A stretch of DNA of 64,000 nt, taken from Tachypleus tridentatus. Taxonomy: Eukaryota; Arthropoda; Merostomata; Xiphosura; Limulidae. The notes beneath the pieces were generated by a model. It had not been told where the DNA came from and did not search any database. It saw only the letters and a program-made list of their open reading frames with translations. The stretch lies in assembly GCF_004210375.1 (NCBI RefSeq), contig NC_134825.1:74577558-74641557 (forward strand), in the 5' to 3' direction. Shown here piece after piece: positions 41,501 to 50,113 of this stretch (position 1 is its first letter; each line of letters opens with the position of its first letter). Made by a program: the position numbers and the translations under genes.

Positions 41501-44500
41501 TAAAAGAAACGTGCCCGTTAAAAATGTTATAAATTATGAACAAATTATTTTGATTGTTATTTTTATTTTTAATCAACACCAGATATAAGTGCATGAAAAT
41601 ATTAATGTGTTGAAATCCGTGATTCATGCTCATGGAACAAACAAAACGTGTTGGAATCCTTAAAACAGATAGAAATTTAGATATTGGATCTGCTTTCGTT
41701 GTTATTTTTATTAGCAGTTGGAACGCTTAAAAACTTTCCAGCAAATTATTTCGAAATGTAGTAAAACCTTTTCGAATGTACAAGTTACTAAACGTGGCTA
41801 CTAGACCAAACCGGAAATTACACTTTAGTTTATACAGATATTATGAAAATTGAGTTTTAGATTCAGCTGCGCCGACAAGTGCAAAATTATCTTATGGATA
41901 AAATTTAATGACTCTAGATATAATCCTGATGAGAACAGTTGGTTAGCTAAATTAAGGCCAAATGATGGTAACACGTTTACGGAAACTATTTAGCTGAAAA
42001 TTATATTAAATACACTTACTTATCACTGTGCTAAAAACGTCGTTTTTTGTGATTGTTACTCACAAGAAGATGTTTGAATGTCTTACTGAAAAATTCAGTT
42101 CATTAAGTATTTGTATGAACTCTTATGTGAGAAATTTAAGGATAACAGTTGAACACTTTATACCTTACATAATAACTTCTAGGGTAAAAAATTGAATAAT
42201 CTATATTTTATGTGGTAGCTTTTAGGGTAAAAGTTGAATAATCTATATTTTATGTGATAATTTTCAGGGTAAAAGTTGAATAATCTATACTTTATGCAGT
42301 AACTTAGAGGGTAAAAGTTGAATTATCTATATCTTAATTAATATATTCTAGGGTAAAAGTTTAATAATATATACATTATGTGATATCTTCTAGGGTAAAA
42401 GTTGAATAACCTTATGTGATAATTTCTAATGTAAAAGATGAATAATCCATACTTTATGTGATAACTTCTAGGGTAAACGTTTATTGATCAGTATCGTTTT
42501 AATAAAACATTAATTCCTATTAAGAAATCAGTAATTACGATTTCAGTACACATAAACAGTAAATACACCCTAATGTCTTGTGTTATATAAATATAAAATT
42601 GTGTTTGTTGAATACATTTTGTAGGTCATATTATAATATAACATCGTTTTGTGCATAAAATTAAAATGGACTCGAATCACTAAAATAGGCGTTAAGTTCA
42701 TGTGTTGGCTAAAAATTAAGATAATTCCTGTATTTGTATTATTCTATTATAGTCTGTGAAACTGTGGCAATCATTAGAACAAAGAAAACACAACAGTGGG
42801 ATCTCATAGCTTTGGGTTATGTAACAATTATATTTTGAAGCACGACAACAAATTATGTACAAAACAGTACGTGGTCTGCCTCTCTGTTACAAAGTTTGTT
42901 TTAGTTTTTCATCAATTGATAATTTAAAATTTCGTTTCAGTTTAAAGATGCTTGTTACAGATATAAATATTACACGTTCCATACAAGTGGGCTGTAATTA
43001 TATTATGCCTCCGTACTATCATATATGACATACTTAAATGAATGCGCGTGTGTTGGGATAAGCTCCTCGGGAAAATCGCTATAAAACTAGTTCTGGTTCT
43101 GCAATTATTTATCCTACTAAGCTCTTGTAAATAATACTATGGTACTTAAGAAGTAGCTTAATATACATATAACAGAGCTCTTGACTTTTAAATACCACAA
43201 TCTATAACGTTTCATAATAGGTATCTTTGTGTAAGTTTACAGATAATAATTTTAACATAATGGGACGCAGCTTAATAAAAGAAAATGTGATATGTTTCTG
43301 CTTTCTTTTTCTTTAGAAACAGCATTCAGAAGAAATGGTGAAATGCAAATATACTTATATTTGTTTCTCCTGTGGCATGTATTATTTAGAAACATTATTT
43401 CTCCTGTTCTCGTAAAATGCATAAATGGTATTCATAATGATATGACAATACATGTTTAGTACTCACTGATGATACGTCTGTTATTGATAAGTTATCTGTG
43501 CTGTGATCACTTCAGGGATTGAGCTATAAATTATGACGTTATAAGCCCTCAGTCTTCTTACTTCTGAGCCACTGAGGTACTTGGCTTGCTTATTATGTTT
43601 ATTTGTAATATTTCTGGAATTATCCCTATAAACTATGTATTTTTTAATTATTCCTCTAGGAAAAATTAATTTAAAAAAAATTAATATATTTCATTTAGAC
43701 TTGAAGTTGTTGTAATTTTGCCTGTAATTACTAAATAAATACGTATTAATTACCAACAGATTTAAAATCAAAACATTCAGCTTTTATTAGTTTTATTACT
43801 TAATAACGTGTAGTGTAAAATAATACTCATCACAGACGCTTTGCAGTTTCTTGGATTTCTTTTTTTTTCTGTGGAGAATAATACAAATAACACGCTCGAA
43901 ACACAGAAACGAAATATAGGCCTCGTCGGCACTGGATATGTTAGGTATAGTATGGTTTACCTATTATGACATATTGTTATTTGCTTTCATTCAAACGTTA
44001 TTAAAATTTCATCTAAACCGCATAGTGTCAGTAAACATGAAAGAATCTAGAGGGCGCGAATATACAAGTACGAGTGTGTGTGATTCTTATAGCAAAGCCA
44101 CATCCGGCTATCTGCTGTTTCCACGAAAGGGAATCGAGCCCCTGATTTTAGCGTTGCAAATCCGTAAATTTACGGCAATCCCAGAGGATCTAATTAACTG
44201 ATCTGATTTTACAACAACTGACGTCATAACTGTTCTGAGGTCAGAGGGCTGAAGCACCAACTTCATAACTGGTCTAATACGACAAGAGCTTATACAAATG
44301 ACTAGACCAGACGGACTATATCTATCCGCAGCTTCCACTCTTACATTTACGTAAAACACAGACCTACTGAGGTTAAACGGGTCGAGATTGCATTGTTATA
44401 GTCACATGTGTTCAGGGTACTTATACGAGAGAACCTACCTAAGTTCAGTACAAGTTTCCAGCAATAGCTTCACACAGTCTAGACATCCCTTAGCTGCTGC

Positions 44501-44594
44501 GTAGTGCAGAGCTAGAGCGCCAGTACTGGTCTTCTCTAATGCCGGCATCCTGGCTTCCCGCAGTAGCCACTTGATAACACTTCGACGACCGTAC
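20371..44594 (-). CDS. ESPN: Espin/forked-type actin-bundling protein, 3' ten exons (5' end outside window)
   Basis: Ten minus-strand exons join in one frame: 44594-44439, 35585-35402, 35051-34869, 34429-34265, 33661-33136, 32437-31052, 28182-28046, 22858-22691, 21733-21630 and 20569-20371. All have AG acceptors and GT donors and every intron phase matches, giving 1,068 residues plus stop. Domain order is that of espin/forked: ankyrin repeats (about residues 1-190), Ser/His-rich linker, acidic and proline-rich region, WH2-like segments near 850-910, then basic motifs of the type IPPWKRQ, IPAWKRH and NPWLQQL. Known family role: these proteins crosslink parallel actin filaments, and the WH2 segment binds actin monomers (stereocilia in vertebrates, bristles in Drosophila). 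The N-terminal ankyrin repeats and start codon are missing; the first exon here starts with one base completing a codon, so an upstream exon exists. I did not find it between 44.6 and 64 kb. Exon edges are read by eye, without transcript support. Confidence 0.9.
20722..20985 (+). repeat. SINE, Thr-tRNA family
   Basis: Full-length head (ggcccggcatggcc; CGT changed to TGT in the anticodon position; B box ggttcgaattcc), body and tail. Lies between espin exons j and i (intron 9), antisense to the gene. Confidence 0.85.
21456..21584 (+). repeat. SINE, family 2, with target duplication
   Basis: Head gccccccagtggctcagcag, tail tagcccattgtgtagctttg. The 10-bp duplication aatatatact lies at 21446-21455 and 21585-21594. 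Within espin intron 9, just 3' of exon i. Confidence 0.85.
21630..21733 (-). CDS. ESPN: Espin exon i: PAWKRH motif exon
   Basis: Acceptor gttatttag; 34 codons plus two bases ending at donor CAAAC|gtaggt. It encodes [15 protein letters not shown], equivalent to espin ASMPAWRRDLLRKK. Entry phase 0 and exit phase 2 fit both neighbours. The donor is weak; using the next GT (tag|gtgttt) would include an in-frame stop. Confidence 0.85.
21954..22050 (+). repeat. SINE, family 3, internally deleted
   Basis: tcccccgctagtacagcggt head; the part between the B box and the tail is partly deleted before ggctataagaaaacatac. Confidence 0.75.
22691..22858 (-). CDS. ESPN: Espin exon h: PPWKRQ motif exon
   Basis: Acceptor ttatttag, donor CTG|gtaata, exactly 56 codons in phase 0. 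The segment [17 protein letters not shown] matches espin IPTHDEQGRPIPEWKRQ, followed by an Ala/Lys/Glu helix. If the weak donor is skipped, the frame runs 26 more codons to a stop at 22610-22612, so an alternative short C-terminus is possible. Confidence 0.92.
23809..24080 (-). repeat. SINE, Thr-tRNA family, GC-rich subfamily, 12-bp duplication
   Basis: Complete copy with the B box variant gcgggcgcgaacccgcg. Target duplication tcaaaaattgct at 23797-23808, repeated at 24080-24091 (the last base of the copy is shared). In espin intron 7. Confidence 0.92.
24431..24713 (+). repeat. SINE, Thr-tRNA family, GC-rich subfamily, 13-bp duplication
   Basis: Same subfamily (gcgcttcgtaatccgagg, ggttcgcgcccgagtcgcg). 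Perfect duplication cctgtcttatctc at 24418-24430 and 24714-24726. Inverted relative to the copy 350 bp away. Confidence 0.93.
25181..25435 (-). repeat. SINE, Thr-tRNA family
   Basis: Full-length, with gattcgaacccgcgaccctt and ttaaccacctg; a short internal deletion near gctaactcttttacc. Confidence 0.85.
25486..25985. repeat. 55-bp minisatellite interrupted by a SINE
   Basis: About seven degenerate units with aaaacaggtaccaatttgaa and ttttgactttcgattaaacg. The array is split by the family-3 SINE at 25709-25826. Confidence 0.85.
25709..25826 (-). repeat. SINE, family 3, inserted into the minisatellite
   Basis: Minus-strand copy (ccgctgtactagcgggggac) with duplication taaaacagtt at 25699-25708 and 25827-25836. 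Confidence 0.88.
26083..26343 (+). repeat. SINE, Thr-tRNA family
   Basis: Full-length; near-duplication aataaaaaggca / aataaaagggca on the two sides. Anticodon region changed (attagtcat). Confidence 0.85.
26716..26990 (+). repeat. SINE, Thr-tRNA family, older copy
   Basis: Diverged copy (ggctcggcatagccaggtga ... gataacccttgagtagcttt). Imperfect flanking repeat ttaacggtgg / ttaactgtgg. Confidence 0.8.
27206..27315 (-). repeat. SINE, family 2
   Basis: gttaagcacaaagctacacg tail and gcataccgctgcgccac head, minus orientation. Confidence 0.75.
27522..27695. mobile_element. MITE with pogo/Tigger-like ends and TA duplication
   Basis: Ends CAGTGGAACCCCTCTAAAG and the inverted TTAGAGGGGTTTCACTG are flanked by TA at 27520-27521 and 27696-27697. 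Internal copies of the same motif (agaggggttccact) are seen near 27575. No coding capacity in 174 bp. Family assignment rests on end similarity only. Confidence 0.75.
27719..27992 (+). repeat. SINE, Thr-tRNA family
   Basis: Nearly consensus (ctcgactcgtaatccgaggg, ggttcgaatccctgtcacac). Flanking repeat acaaatata. Ends about 50 bp from espin exon g. Confidence 0.88.
28046..28182 (-). CDS. ESPN: Espin exon g: WH2-like actin-monomer-binding segment
   Basis: Acceptor tttttttaag, donor GAG|gtacat; two bases plus 45 codons. It contains [20 protein letters not shown], matching the espin WH2 pattern (LLAEIKAGKSLK), then a charged helix rich in Glu and Lys. Splicing from exon f makes a glycine codon and keeps frame. 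A 56-bp tandem array begins about 40 bp upstream of the acceptor. Confidence 0.9.
28222..28640. repeat. 56-bp tandem repeat upstream of espin exon g
   Basis: About seven units of cataacatgaaccacactat, acacgagaggcgacagaaca and atatttac. It begins about 40 bp on the upstream side of the exon g acceptor. Confidence 0.85.
29126..29362. repeat. Two facing family-2 SINE remnants
   Basis: 29126-29233 is minus (agcgatctgtgctctgccca, cataccgttgttccactagc). 29272-29362 is plus (cccagaggctcagcggactt, gtaccagtggtggtaagag). A more decayed minus piece follows to about 29500. Confidence 0.6.
29745..30335 (+). pseudogene. Unrecognised broken coding sequence, possible processed pseudogene
   Basis: Three plus-strand frames in succession look protein-like: from ATG at 29750 ([17 protein letters not shown]), from about 29836 to a stop near 30000 ([17 protein letters not shown]), and from about 30140 to a stop at 30332 ([17 protein letters not shown]). 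They are separated by frameshifts and stops. It lies in espin intron 6, on the opposite strand. A minus-strand frame (30223-29987) is also open, so the strand is not certain. I do not recognise the protein. Confidence 0.3.
31052..32437 (-). CDS. ESPN: Espin exon f: long acidic/proline-rich exon with WH2-like motif
   Basis: Acceptor tgaaacag, strong donor ACAG|gtaagc; two bases, 461 codons, one base. The first half is acidic and Ser/Asn-rich (for example [13 protein letters not shown]) and probably disordered. Proline runs [16 protein letters not shown] (about residues 620-636) and [17 protein letters not shown] resemble profilin or SH3 ligands, as in espins. The exon ends with a WH2-like LQSVNLKKT motif. 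The long single exon without any stop is itself strong coding evidence. Confidence 0.92.
33136..33661 (-). CDS. ESPN: Espin exon e: Ser/Thr-rich and His-rich linker
   Basis: Acceptor tcttaacag, donor gtatga, 175 codons plus one base. It opens with a Ser-rich acidic stretch ([18 protein letters not shown]), as in the equivalent place in espin, then a His/Cys-rich block ([17 protein letters not shown] and [11 protein letters not shown]), then a conserved-looking segment with [16 protein letters not shown] and VKKLFEAQ. The His/Cys block could bind metal, but that is only a thought from composition. An alternative donor a few codons downstream (AAG|gtcata) would break the phase with the next exon. 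Confidence 0.88.
34265..34429 (-). CDS. ESPN: Espin exon d: end of ankyrin domain and Cys-containing linker
   Basis: Acceptor gtttttcag and strong donor AAAG|gtaagt; 55 codons in phase 0. It begins [14 protein letters not shown], completing the last ankyrin helix (espin has CCQIL here), followed by a linker with a CSSCQ dipeptide pair and a basic end (TAHVRK). No known domain is visible in the linker. Confidence 0.88.
34869..35051 (-). CDS. ESPN: Espin exon c: last ankyrin repeats
   Basis: Acceptor cccatag, donor gtatgt, exactly 61 codons, phase 0 at both ends. Motifs [16 protein letters not shown] and [13 protein letters not shown] are near-identical to espin [16 protein letters not shown] and PLHDAAENGELE. 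This is the best single diagnostic exon of the gene. Confidence 0.94.
35402..35585 (-). CDS. ESPN: Espin exon b: two ankyrin repeats
   Basis: Acceptor ttttttcag and donor gtaagt. One base completes a serine codon from the previous exon, then 61 codons follow. Visible motifs are [18 protein letters not shown] and [18 protein letters not shown], each a canonical ankyrin helix-turn-helix. Order and wording follow espin closely (TPLYLACQEGH and HAAAQMG in vertebrates). Confidence 0.92.
35930..36187 (-). repeat. SINE, Thr-tRNA family
   Basis: Minus orientation, diverged (cgaaggccatctgcgctagc ... ccacctggccatgcgaggcc). In espin intron 1. Confidence 0.85.
36735..36996 (-). repeat. Two tandem family-2 SINE remnants
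   Basis: 36735-36829 and 36870-36996, both minus (tgcccatcacagggcataaa; acccatcacgggtatcaaaa and gccgctaagccagtgggaag). Confidence 0.65.
38444..38640 (-). promoter_or_regulatory. Candidate internal promoter and alternative first exon in espin intron
   Basis: On the minus strand a TATA-like TTTAAATA (about 38627-38620) is followed about 26 bases later by an initiator-like TCACTC, then an ATG at 38584 opening a 46-codon frame to 38444. After 15 codons (ending DSL) there is a good donor, CTG|gtgagc, in phase 0. Phase 0 fits espin exons starting at 35051, 34429 or 33661. The peptide is polar and coding-like in composition but not recognised. Internal promoters are known for espin genes. All of this is inference without transcript data. 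Confidence 0.22.
38780..39178 (+). repeat. Family-3 SINE split by a later insertion
   Basis: The 5' part 38780-38874 (ccccagctggtacagcggta ... agatagcctgatgtg) and the 3' part 39148-39178 (gactttgctatgagaaaacg) are one element. gcctgatgtg is duplicated on both sides of the inserted Thr-family SINE. Confidence 0.88.
38875..39147 (-). repeat. SINE, Thr-tRNA family, nested in a family-3 SINE
   Basis: Near-consensus minus copy with the poly-TTTTG tail side first. The nested position shows that family 1 was active after family 3 at this site. Confidence 0.9.
39505..39771 (-). repeat. SINE, Thr-tRNA family, old copy
   Basis: Strongly diverged minus copy (gcgctagctgttcctaattt, gggattgaccattaaattgt, ttaaccaccaggacacacgc). 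Confidence 0.7.
40231..40498 (-). repeat. SINE, Thr-tRNA family, 13-bp duplication
   Basis: Full-length minus copy; duplication tctaagactgatt / tctgagattgatt at 40218-40230 and 40499-40511 (two changes). Confidence 0.9.
40560..44060. other. Espin intron 1 (part), no exon seen
   Basis: Contains the 42-bp minisatellite. The plus frame at 40614-40949 (111 codons) is unrecognised. The block 41200-41450 is GC-richer and contains no stable frame. Confidence 0.5.
42160..42490. repeat. 42-bp minisatellite
   Basis: About seven to eight units with acttctagggtaaaagttga and ataatctatattttatgtga. In espin intron 1. Confidence 0.9.
44073..44190 (-). repeat. SINE, family 3
   Basis: Minus copy (ttatagcaaagccacatccg, gaatcgagcccctgatttta) with head decay near acggcaatccc. 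About 250 bp 3' of espin exon a. Confidence 0.78.
44439..44594 (-). CDS. ESPN: Espin exon a: ankyrin repeats, first exon in window
   Basis: The acceptor (ttattcag) precedes base 44594 and the donor (gtaggt) follows 44439. One base plus 51 codons plus two bases encode the end of one ankyrin repeat ([14 protein letters not shown]) and a full repeat with [19 protein letters not shown]. This matches the espin region whose vertebrate counterpart reads IHYAAAKG. The following intron of about 8.9 kb carries a minisatellite, several SINEs and a candidate alternative first exon. Confidence 0.88.
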
Positions 44595-45239
44595 CTGAAT
44601 AAGAAGAACTCATAAGTTGATTCCAGATTTCAACAAAGTCAAACAAAATTACCACGAATCTAAAAATACATAAAATAACCGGTTAGCCATGTTTAGAATG
44701 TTAAACAAGCTTCTGTAATGAAAATAAAGGATAGTAACTAATTAGTTAACCATGTGTGAAATGTTGGACAAGCAGTTGTCATGAAGATAAGGGACAGCAC
44801 CTTTACTGGTTAATCACGTGTGGAATTACGAACAAGTCGCTATGATGAATATATTCATGACTTATCTATGTTCTGTATCAAACACAGTATCAAAATATGA
44901 TTTAGCATTCACCAATAAGATTTTCAGTAAGTTTTGAATGATTATTTGGTTTCTGCTGTTTTTTAAGCACTTTTCATTGACCCAGAATGTTGTCGCAGAC
45001 TACAAAACTCCAAGCATGTAAAGATATATCATGCAAGAAAACCCAGAGATTATAACTGTTTTTTTTCACGCTCAGACACTGGATGTTTGACTTTTCCTTC
45101 AGTCTGTACAGAACTGACGATTATTTACTCTTCATACATTGACCATAAAATAGGTAATAGAAGTATATCCAAAAATATTCCAGAAAACATGAAGACCTAG
45201 AGTTCGACATTGATTATCATGGATTGTCCTGCTTCGATA

Positions 45240-45840
45240 ACAAATTCTATATCTAAGTATAGCTTATACCAGTCCGTACAATATTATATCAAACCCATAT
45301 TATAACCATAAATAGTCAGTCTAAGTTTATACCAAACCCATATTATAACCATAAATAGTCAGTTTAAGTTTATACCAAACCTATATTATAACGATAAATA
45401 GTCAGTCTAAGTTTATACCAAACCCATAACATAAATAAACAATCATCCAAGATTATATCTAACCCATAACATAACTAAACAGTTCGTCGAAGATTAACCA
45501 AACCCATACTATAATACTAAACAGTCCTTCTAAACATACAACAAACTAACCCGGCTAAGATTATATATCAAACCCATTTTATAATTCTAAACAGTCCGTC
45601 TAAGGTTATACAAAACCCACAATATAACCAAACTTTTCGTAGAAGATTATACGAAACCCATAATGTAATATTAAGAAGTCCATCCAATATTATACAAAAC
45701 TGATATAACTCTAAACAGTGCTCCAAGATTACATTAAACCTATAGCTTTAAACTGCCCGTTTAAAATCGTACTAAACCCAAAACATAATTCTAAACAGTC
45801 TGTCTAAAAACCTATAATACAACTCTAAACCAATTAAACC
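45240..45840. repeat. 40-45 bp minisatellite, degenerate
   Basis: About a dozen units with taccaaacccatattataac and taaatagtcagtctaagttt. The first four are nearly identical; later ones diverge. Confidence 0.85.
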
Positions 45841-46745
45841 CATAATTTCATAAATCTAAAAATACAAAAAAAAACACCCAACAAAACACAAAAATACAGC
45901 TTATCTTCGAATTCAAACAATGATGGAAAACATAAAAAATTCTTTAATTTCTGACATAGTGTGGGTTTCATAGTTTCCTTACTAAAGGTTAGAAGTGTCC
46001 CATCGAAGTAACAATCCAATCATGTTGACCCTGAAAGTTGTACGCGTATATACTGAAGAACTTCCATTTTGTTTCCGTAGTGAAAACGTAACCGTTGTCT
46101 CTATTTGCGCTGAACTGAATACTCAGAAATAAACGAAAAGTTCCAGGTGAAAGTATTTAAAACAATAAATTAATGTATGTGAATAATGAATTATGAAAAG
46201 CTTACAAATCTCTATAGATGGTGAATTACTGATATTATTGCATTTAAGTGTCAACAGATTTTCAGTAAATCTACAAAAGGATTATTAACCAAGTCTACAT
46301 TTGACCTGGATGTTTTCCCTTTTAAAAATCGATGTATTATATAGAATGAGAGCATACGTTTCGTGGGAGGAAACGGAAGTACTTTGCTACAAAAGGTAGA
46401 AGGATATTTACCATATGATTCATTTTGTTCATATAGCAGGAAATTACCTAATATAATACAATACTTTTCCTCTTTTATTGTTAAAATATTGCATAAAATG
46501 TTAAAACTGCCTCAAAGAGGGTACGCTGACGTAATACACCGTTGAAAAATGTTCCCTAGAAAAAGGCACAAAGTGATAAGAACAAAAATAAGCGAAACGT
46601 TTAAAACATGTAATTTCAAATTACACTGAGACTAGAAGCTGCAGAAGCCCAAACGCCCACTTATTGAAAACACTGGTCAATTTAGATTTTCTTGCTTAAG
46701 CTAATAGCGTAAGACATAAGGTAAATTACAGCTCTAGATAACGAG

Positions 46746-46859
46746 GTCCCCCGCTAGTACAGCGGTATGTCTCCGGATTTACAACGCTAAAATCAGGGGT
46801 TCGATTCCCCTCGGTGGGCTGAGCAGATAGTCCCCTGTGGCTTTGCTAAAAGAAAAACA
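46746..46859 (+). repeat. SINE, family 3, 14-bp duplication
   Basis: Close to consensus (cccccgctagtacagcggta, ggttcgattcccctcggtgg). Duplication ctctagataacgag / ctctagataatgag at 46732-46745 and 46860-46873. Confidence 0.92.
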
Positions 46860-48235
46860 CTCTAGATAATGAGACAAAAACATTTATGGTAAAAAGGAAA
46901 AAATAGTTTATAATTTCCCCCGATGAAACAATACGATATGATATAAGTTCTTCAAATGCATAAGACATAAAAAAAACATTACTGAGCGATGTTTGCTTAC
47001 TATTTATGTTACAACTGTGAAATTACAAAATTTTATTGTTTGTAAACTTTCCATAATCTAAATAAAAATATTTTAAAGGAGTTTATTCACTAACAACGTA
47101 CTTGGGCATCGAGCTAGCGTAACTGACATTGAAATACACAAAATAACATTGGAATTACATTGGGCGACCAATCAAAACATTTTTAGCTGTAAAAAAACAA
47201 CATGAGATAAAGACATCTGGTTAACTACTTGTTAAATTTCTCAACACGTGAACTGAAACGAATTAATTTCTTCCGTGTTTTCTACTGAAGTAACGTTAAG
47301 CTTATCAGGAAATTGTTTTAAAACGGGTAATTTTTACAAATTTAATAAGACGCTCAACACAGATAGGCCAAAAATACAGAAAGCTTCTGATATCTGAACT
47401 TTATCCATAAAATTCAGTATAAAAGTATTTACATATTATTTTCAGAAACGTCAGAACCACATTTAATAAAATATAACACTATTTAAATTAGATATGTCCG
47501 TTTCAATAAACTACAGTATTTAAAATTAATAAATGACCTATTGACATTTCAACTATAAAATTAAAATTTAATAAAAGAAGAACAGTCGTTTACGCCGCAA
47601 ATGTAATATTTAAATAGCACTACTGTGTCAAGAATAACAAATGCCCTATATTTTAATACATAAACAACAGTCCCAGTGATGTTTAGTATTTTACACATAT
47701 TTTAAATTCAGATGAGACCATTCACACAAATACCCTTCTATGTTTTCGAAATACCTAAAAATTATATCAGGTTTGAAATGTCAAGTAATTAGGTGGCCTC
47801 GTGACTCTCGCTTCTCATTGTCGAATTTTTGGTCTTATAGACCAGGGAATATCATGCTCGCTTGGACCTCTTCCTCCTTCACGATTCTTTGATCATCAAA
47901 ATGTTCAAGTTTCGCGGCGGATAGAGTGCAGACAGTTGGCTTACTGTGTTGTTTTACACTAAAACAAATTCCAAAAACTAGGCAAGTGTTGTGCCTCCTA
48001 AAAAACCTGTAGAGTATAGTTCCTATAAAAGCTGGGCAGTCGGAGAACTTTAAAACATTTCGACAAATTACCATGTTAACTGTATGTATTTTCATAAGCC
48101 ATTCTATTTTTCGTATCATTTTATTAACTATTTTAACACACATATAATAAAAGTAGCAGTACTTAAGTATATGTTGTTGTTGTTTTTTGTTCATAAATTT
48201 TGCATAATTTGAAATGTGTATAATCTTATTATATT

Positions 48236-48375
48236 GTAGCCCAAGAGTTGGCGGTGGGTGGTGATGACTAGCTGCCTTCCCTCTAGTCTTACACTGCTAA
48301 ATTAGGGACGACTAGCACAGATAGCCCTCGAGTAGCTTTGTGCGAAATTCCCAAACAAACAAACAAACAAACAAA
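48236..48375 (+). repeat. 5'-truncated Thr-family SINE with target duplication
   Basis: Starts in the body (gtagcccaagagttggcggt) and ends in an (aaac)n tail. Duplication cttattatatt at 48225-48235 and 48376-48386. 5' truncation plus duplication is the mark of LINE-driven target-primed insertion. Confidence 0.92.
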
Positions 48376-48989
48376 CTTATTATATTTCTCTTTTTTTTTC
48401 TTCATAGAGTCTTCGTACGTCTGTTGAGATCCAAATTATTATAAATATCTTTATTGGTAAACCATTTATTAATAATACGTTTCTTTCATTGTGGATTGAA
48501 AAATTTAGACAAGGTGTCTAGATTTACTGAAAACGTGGTTCAAAACTTTCAAGCAGAGTATTTGTAATATACAGATACTACACACCTTACTACCCTATGT
48601 CATAATGTATACTTCGTATTTACCAGATTTATGATTTTTACATATTCTGATTATGGAGCTCTCTAAATCCAGTTGAATTTACGTCATGAATGTCAGATCC
48701 CCCTTCCATCGTGATATAGATTTGGAATCTAATAATCCTGGATGCTCGGTATTAATAAATGTGCCTTTGCCTTCACTCACAGTTAGAATATATTATTGTG
48801 GGGATACCTTGGGATTCCCAATTTGTCCCTGAAGAAGAATGGTCCACCTTTTAAAAGCCCTCAGGTTATAGGGTTTTAATTCATTATTGTGGTGATATAC
48901 ATGTATATACGAATATGATTACCTTTAACCTAGATGAAGGTAATTGTCGACAGTGTATGGCTGTCAACAGAAAGTTTGCTTTTGGTTTC

Positions 48990-49237
48990 TCTTGAATTTC
49001 GCGCAAAGCTACTCGAGGGCTATCTGCGCTAGCCATCCCTAATTTAGCAGTGTTAGACTAGAGGGAAGGCAGCTAGTTATCACCACCCACCGCCAACTCT
49101 TGGGCTACTCTTTTGACAACGAATAGTGGGATTGACCGTCACATTATAAAGCCACCACGCCTGAAAGGGCGAGCATGTTTGGTGCGCACGGAGATTACGA
49201 GTCGAGTACCTCAACTACCTGGCCACGCCGTGCCGTG
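48990..49237 (-). repeat. SINE, Thr-tRNA family, B box deleted
   Basis: Minus copy; the stretch carrying the B box between gtttggtgcg and gattacgagtcg is missing about 20 bases. Confidence 0.85.
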
Positions 49238-49844
49238 AACAGAACGAAGGCCATGAACTAAGTAAGCAGCAGTGATGTTAAAGCATATTTTTCGACTGTA
49301 TATCCTGTAGCAAAGAAATAAGCGTGAGGGAAAAACGAGAAAACCCCACTTCTGTTGGCAGGACAACGTGAAATGTACCCAACAAATATTTTAGTCGGAA
49401 CCGAAAAGTGAGATCTAAAATAATTACAAGTTGTTAAACAATCAACTGATTAGTTAGACTTTAACCACAAAAACGTAATACAGATTAAAAATCTAACTTA
49501 GAACCGTTAACATTTGGATTAGATACTATATGCTAGTATTAAGCTGAATGAGGTGGTACATTTTTGCTATGGGAAAATATTATGTGGAGTTGTCACAATT
49601 TCTTGTAGAATAGGAAGGTGAAGTGTATACGTAATTCGTGGATTTGAAGTGTTTGTCATTTATGGAAATGTTGTTAGACGTGTTATAGGTGGTTTAATGA
49701 GAACGTTATAGGTCAATAGAAAAACGAAAGTTTTATACCCGTGAACTCATATACGACGGAAATTTCCTAGCTAAGGAGCTTATCTATTGTTTTATATACA
49801 GTTACAGCACGTCTTTCTTGACCTTGTATAAAGGTTATGGCCTG

Positions 49845-50113
49845 GTGCTTGGGACATTTAACTCGTAATCTTGGAGTCGCGGGATCGAATCCTCTAATTC
49901 TAATTTAACAGTAAGACTGGAAGGAAGACAGCGAGCCAAACCCACTTACCGCCAAACTCTTAGACTAATCTTTTACCGACGAATAGTGAGATTGACCGTA
50001 ACATCATAACGTCCCACGGCTGAAAGGGCGAGTAAGTTTGGTGTGAACACTTCAAAATTAAAGGTATTTCAGATAGCTTTCGAACAGCTTTGAACAAAAT
50101 TCAACAAACAAAT
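49845..50113. repeat. Thr-family SINE with an internal inversion
   Basis: Head in plus orientation (49845-49893, ctcgtaatcttggagtcgcg), body in minus orientation (about 49894-50048, ggctgaaagggcgag), tail again plus (about 50049-50113, cagatagctttcgaacagct). Confidence 0.75.

Noticed and set aside
47835-48194. 119-codon minus frame with HFDDQRIVKEEEVQ
   Set aside because: No recognisable domain, no convincing splice sites, and it ends in low-complexity sequence; likely chance.
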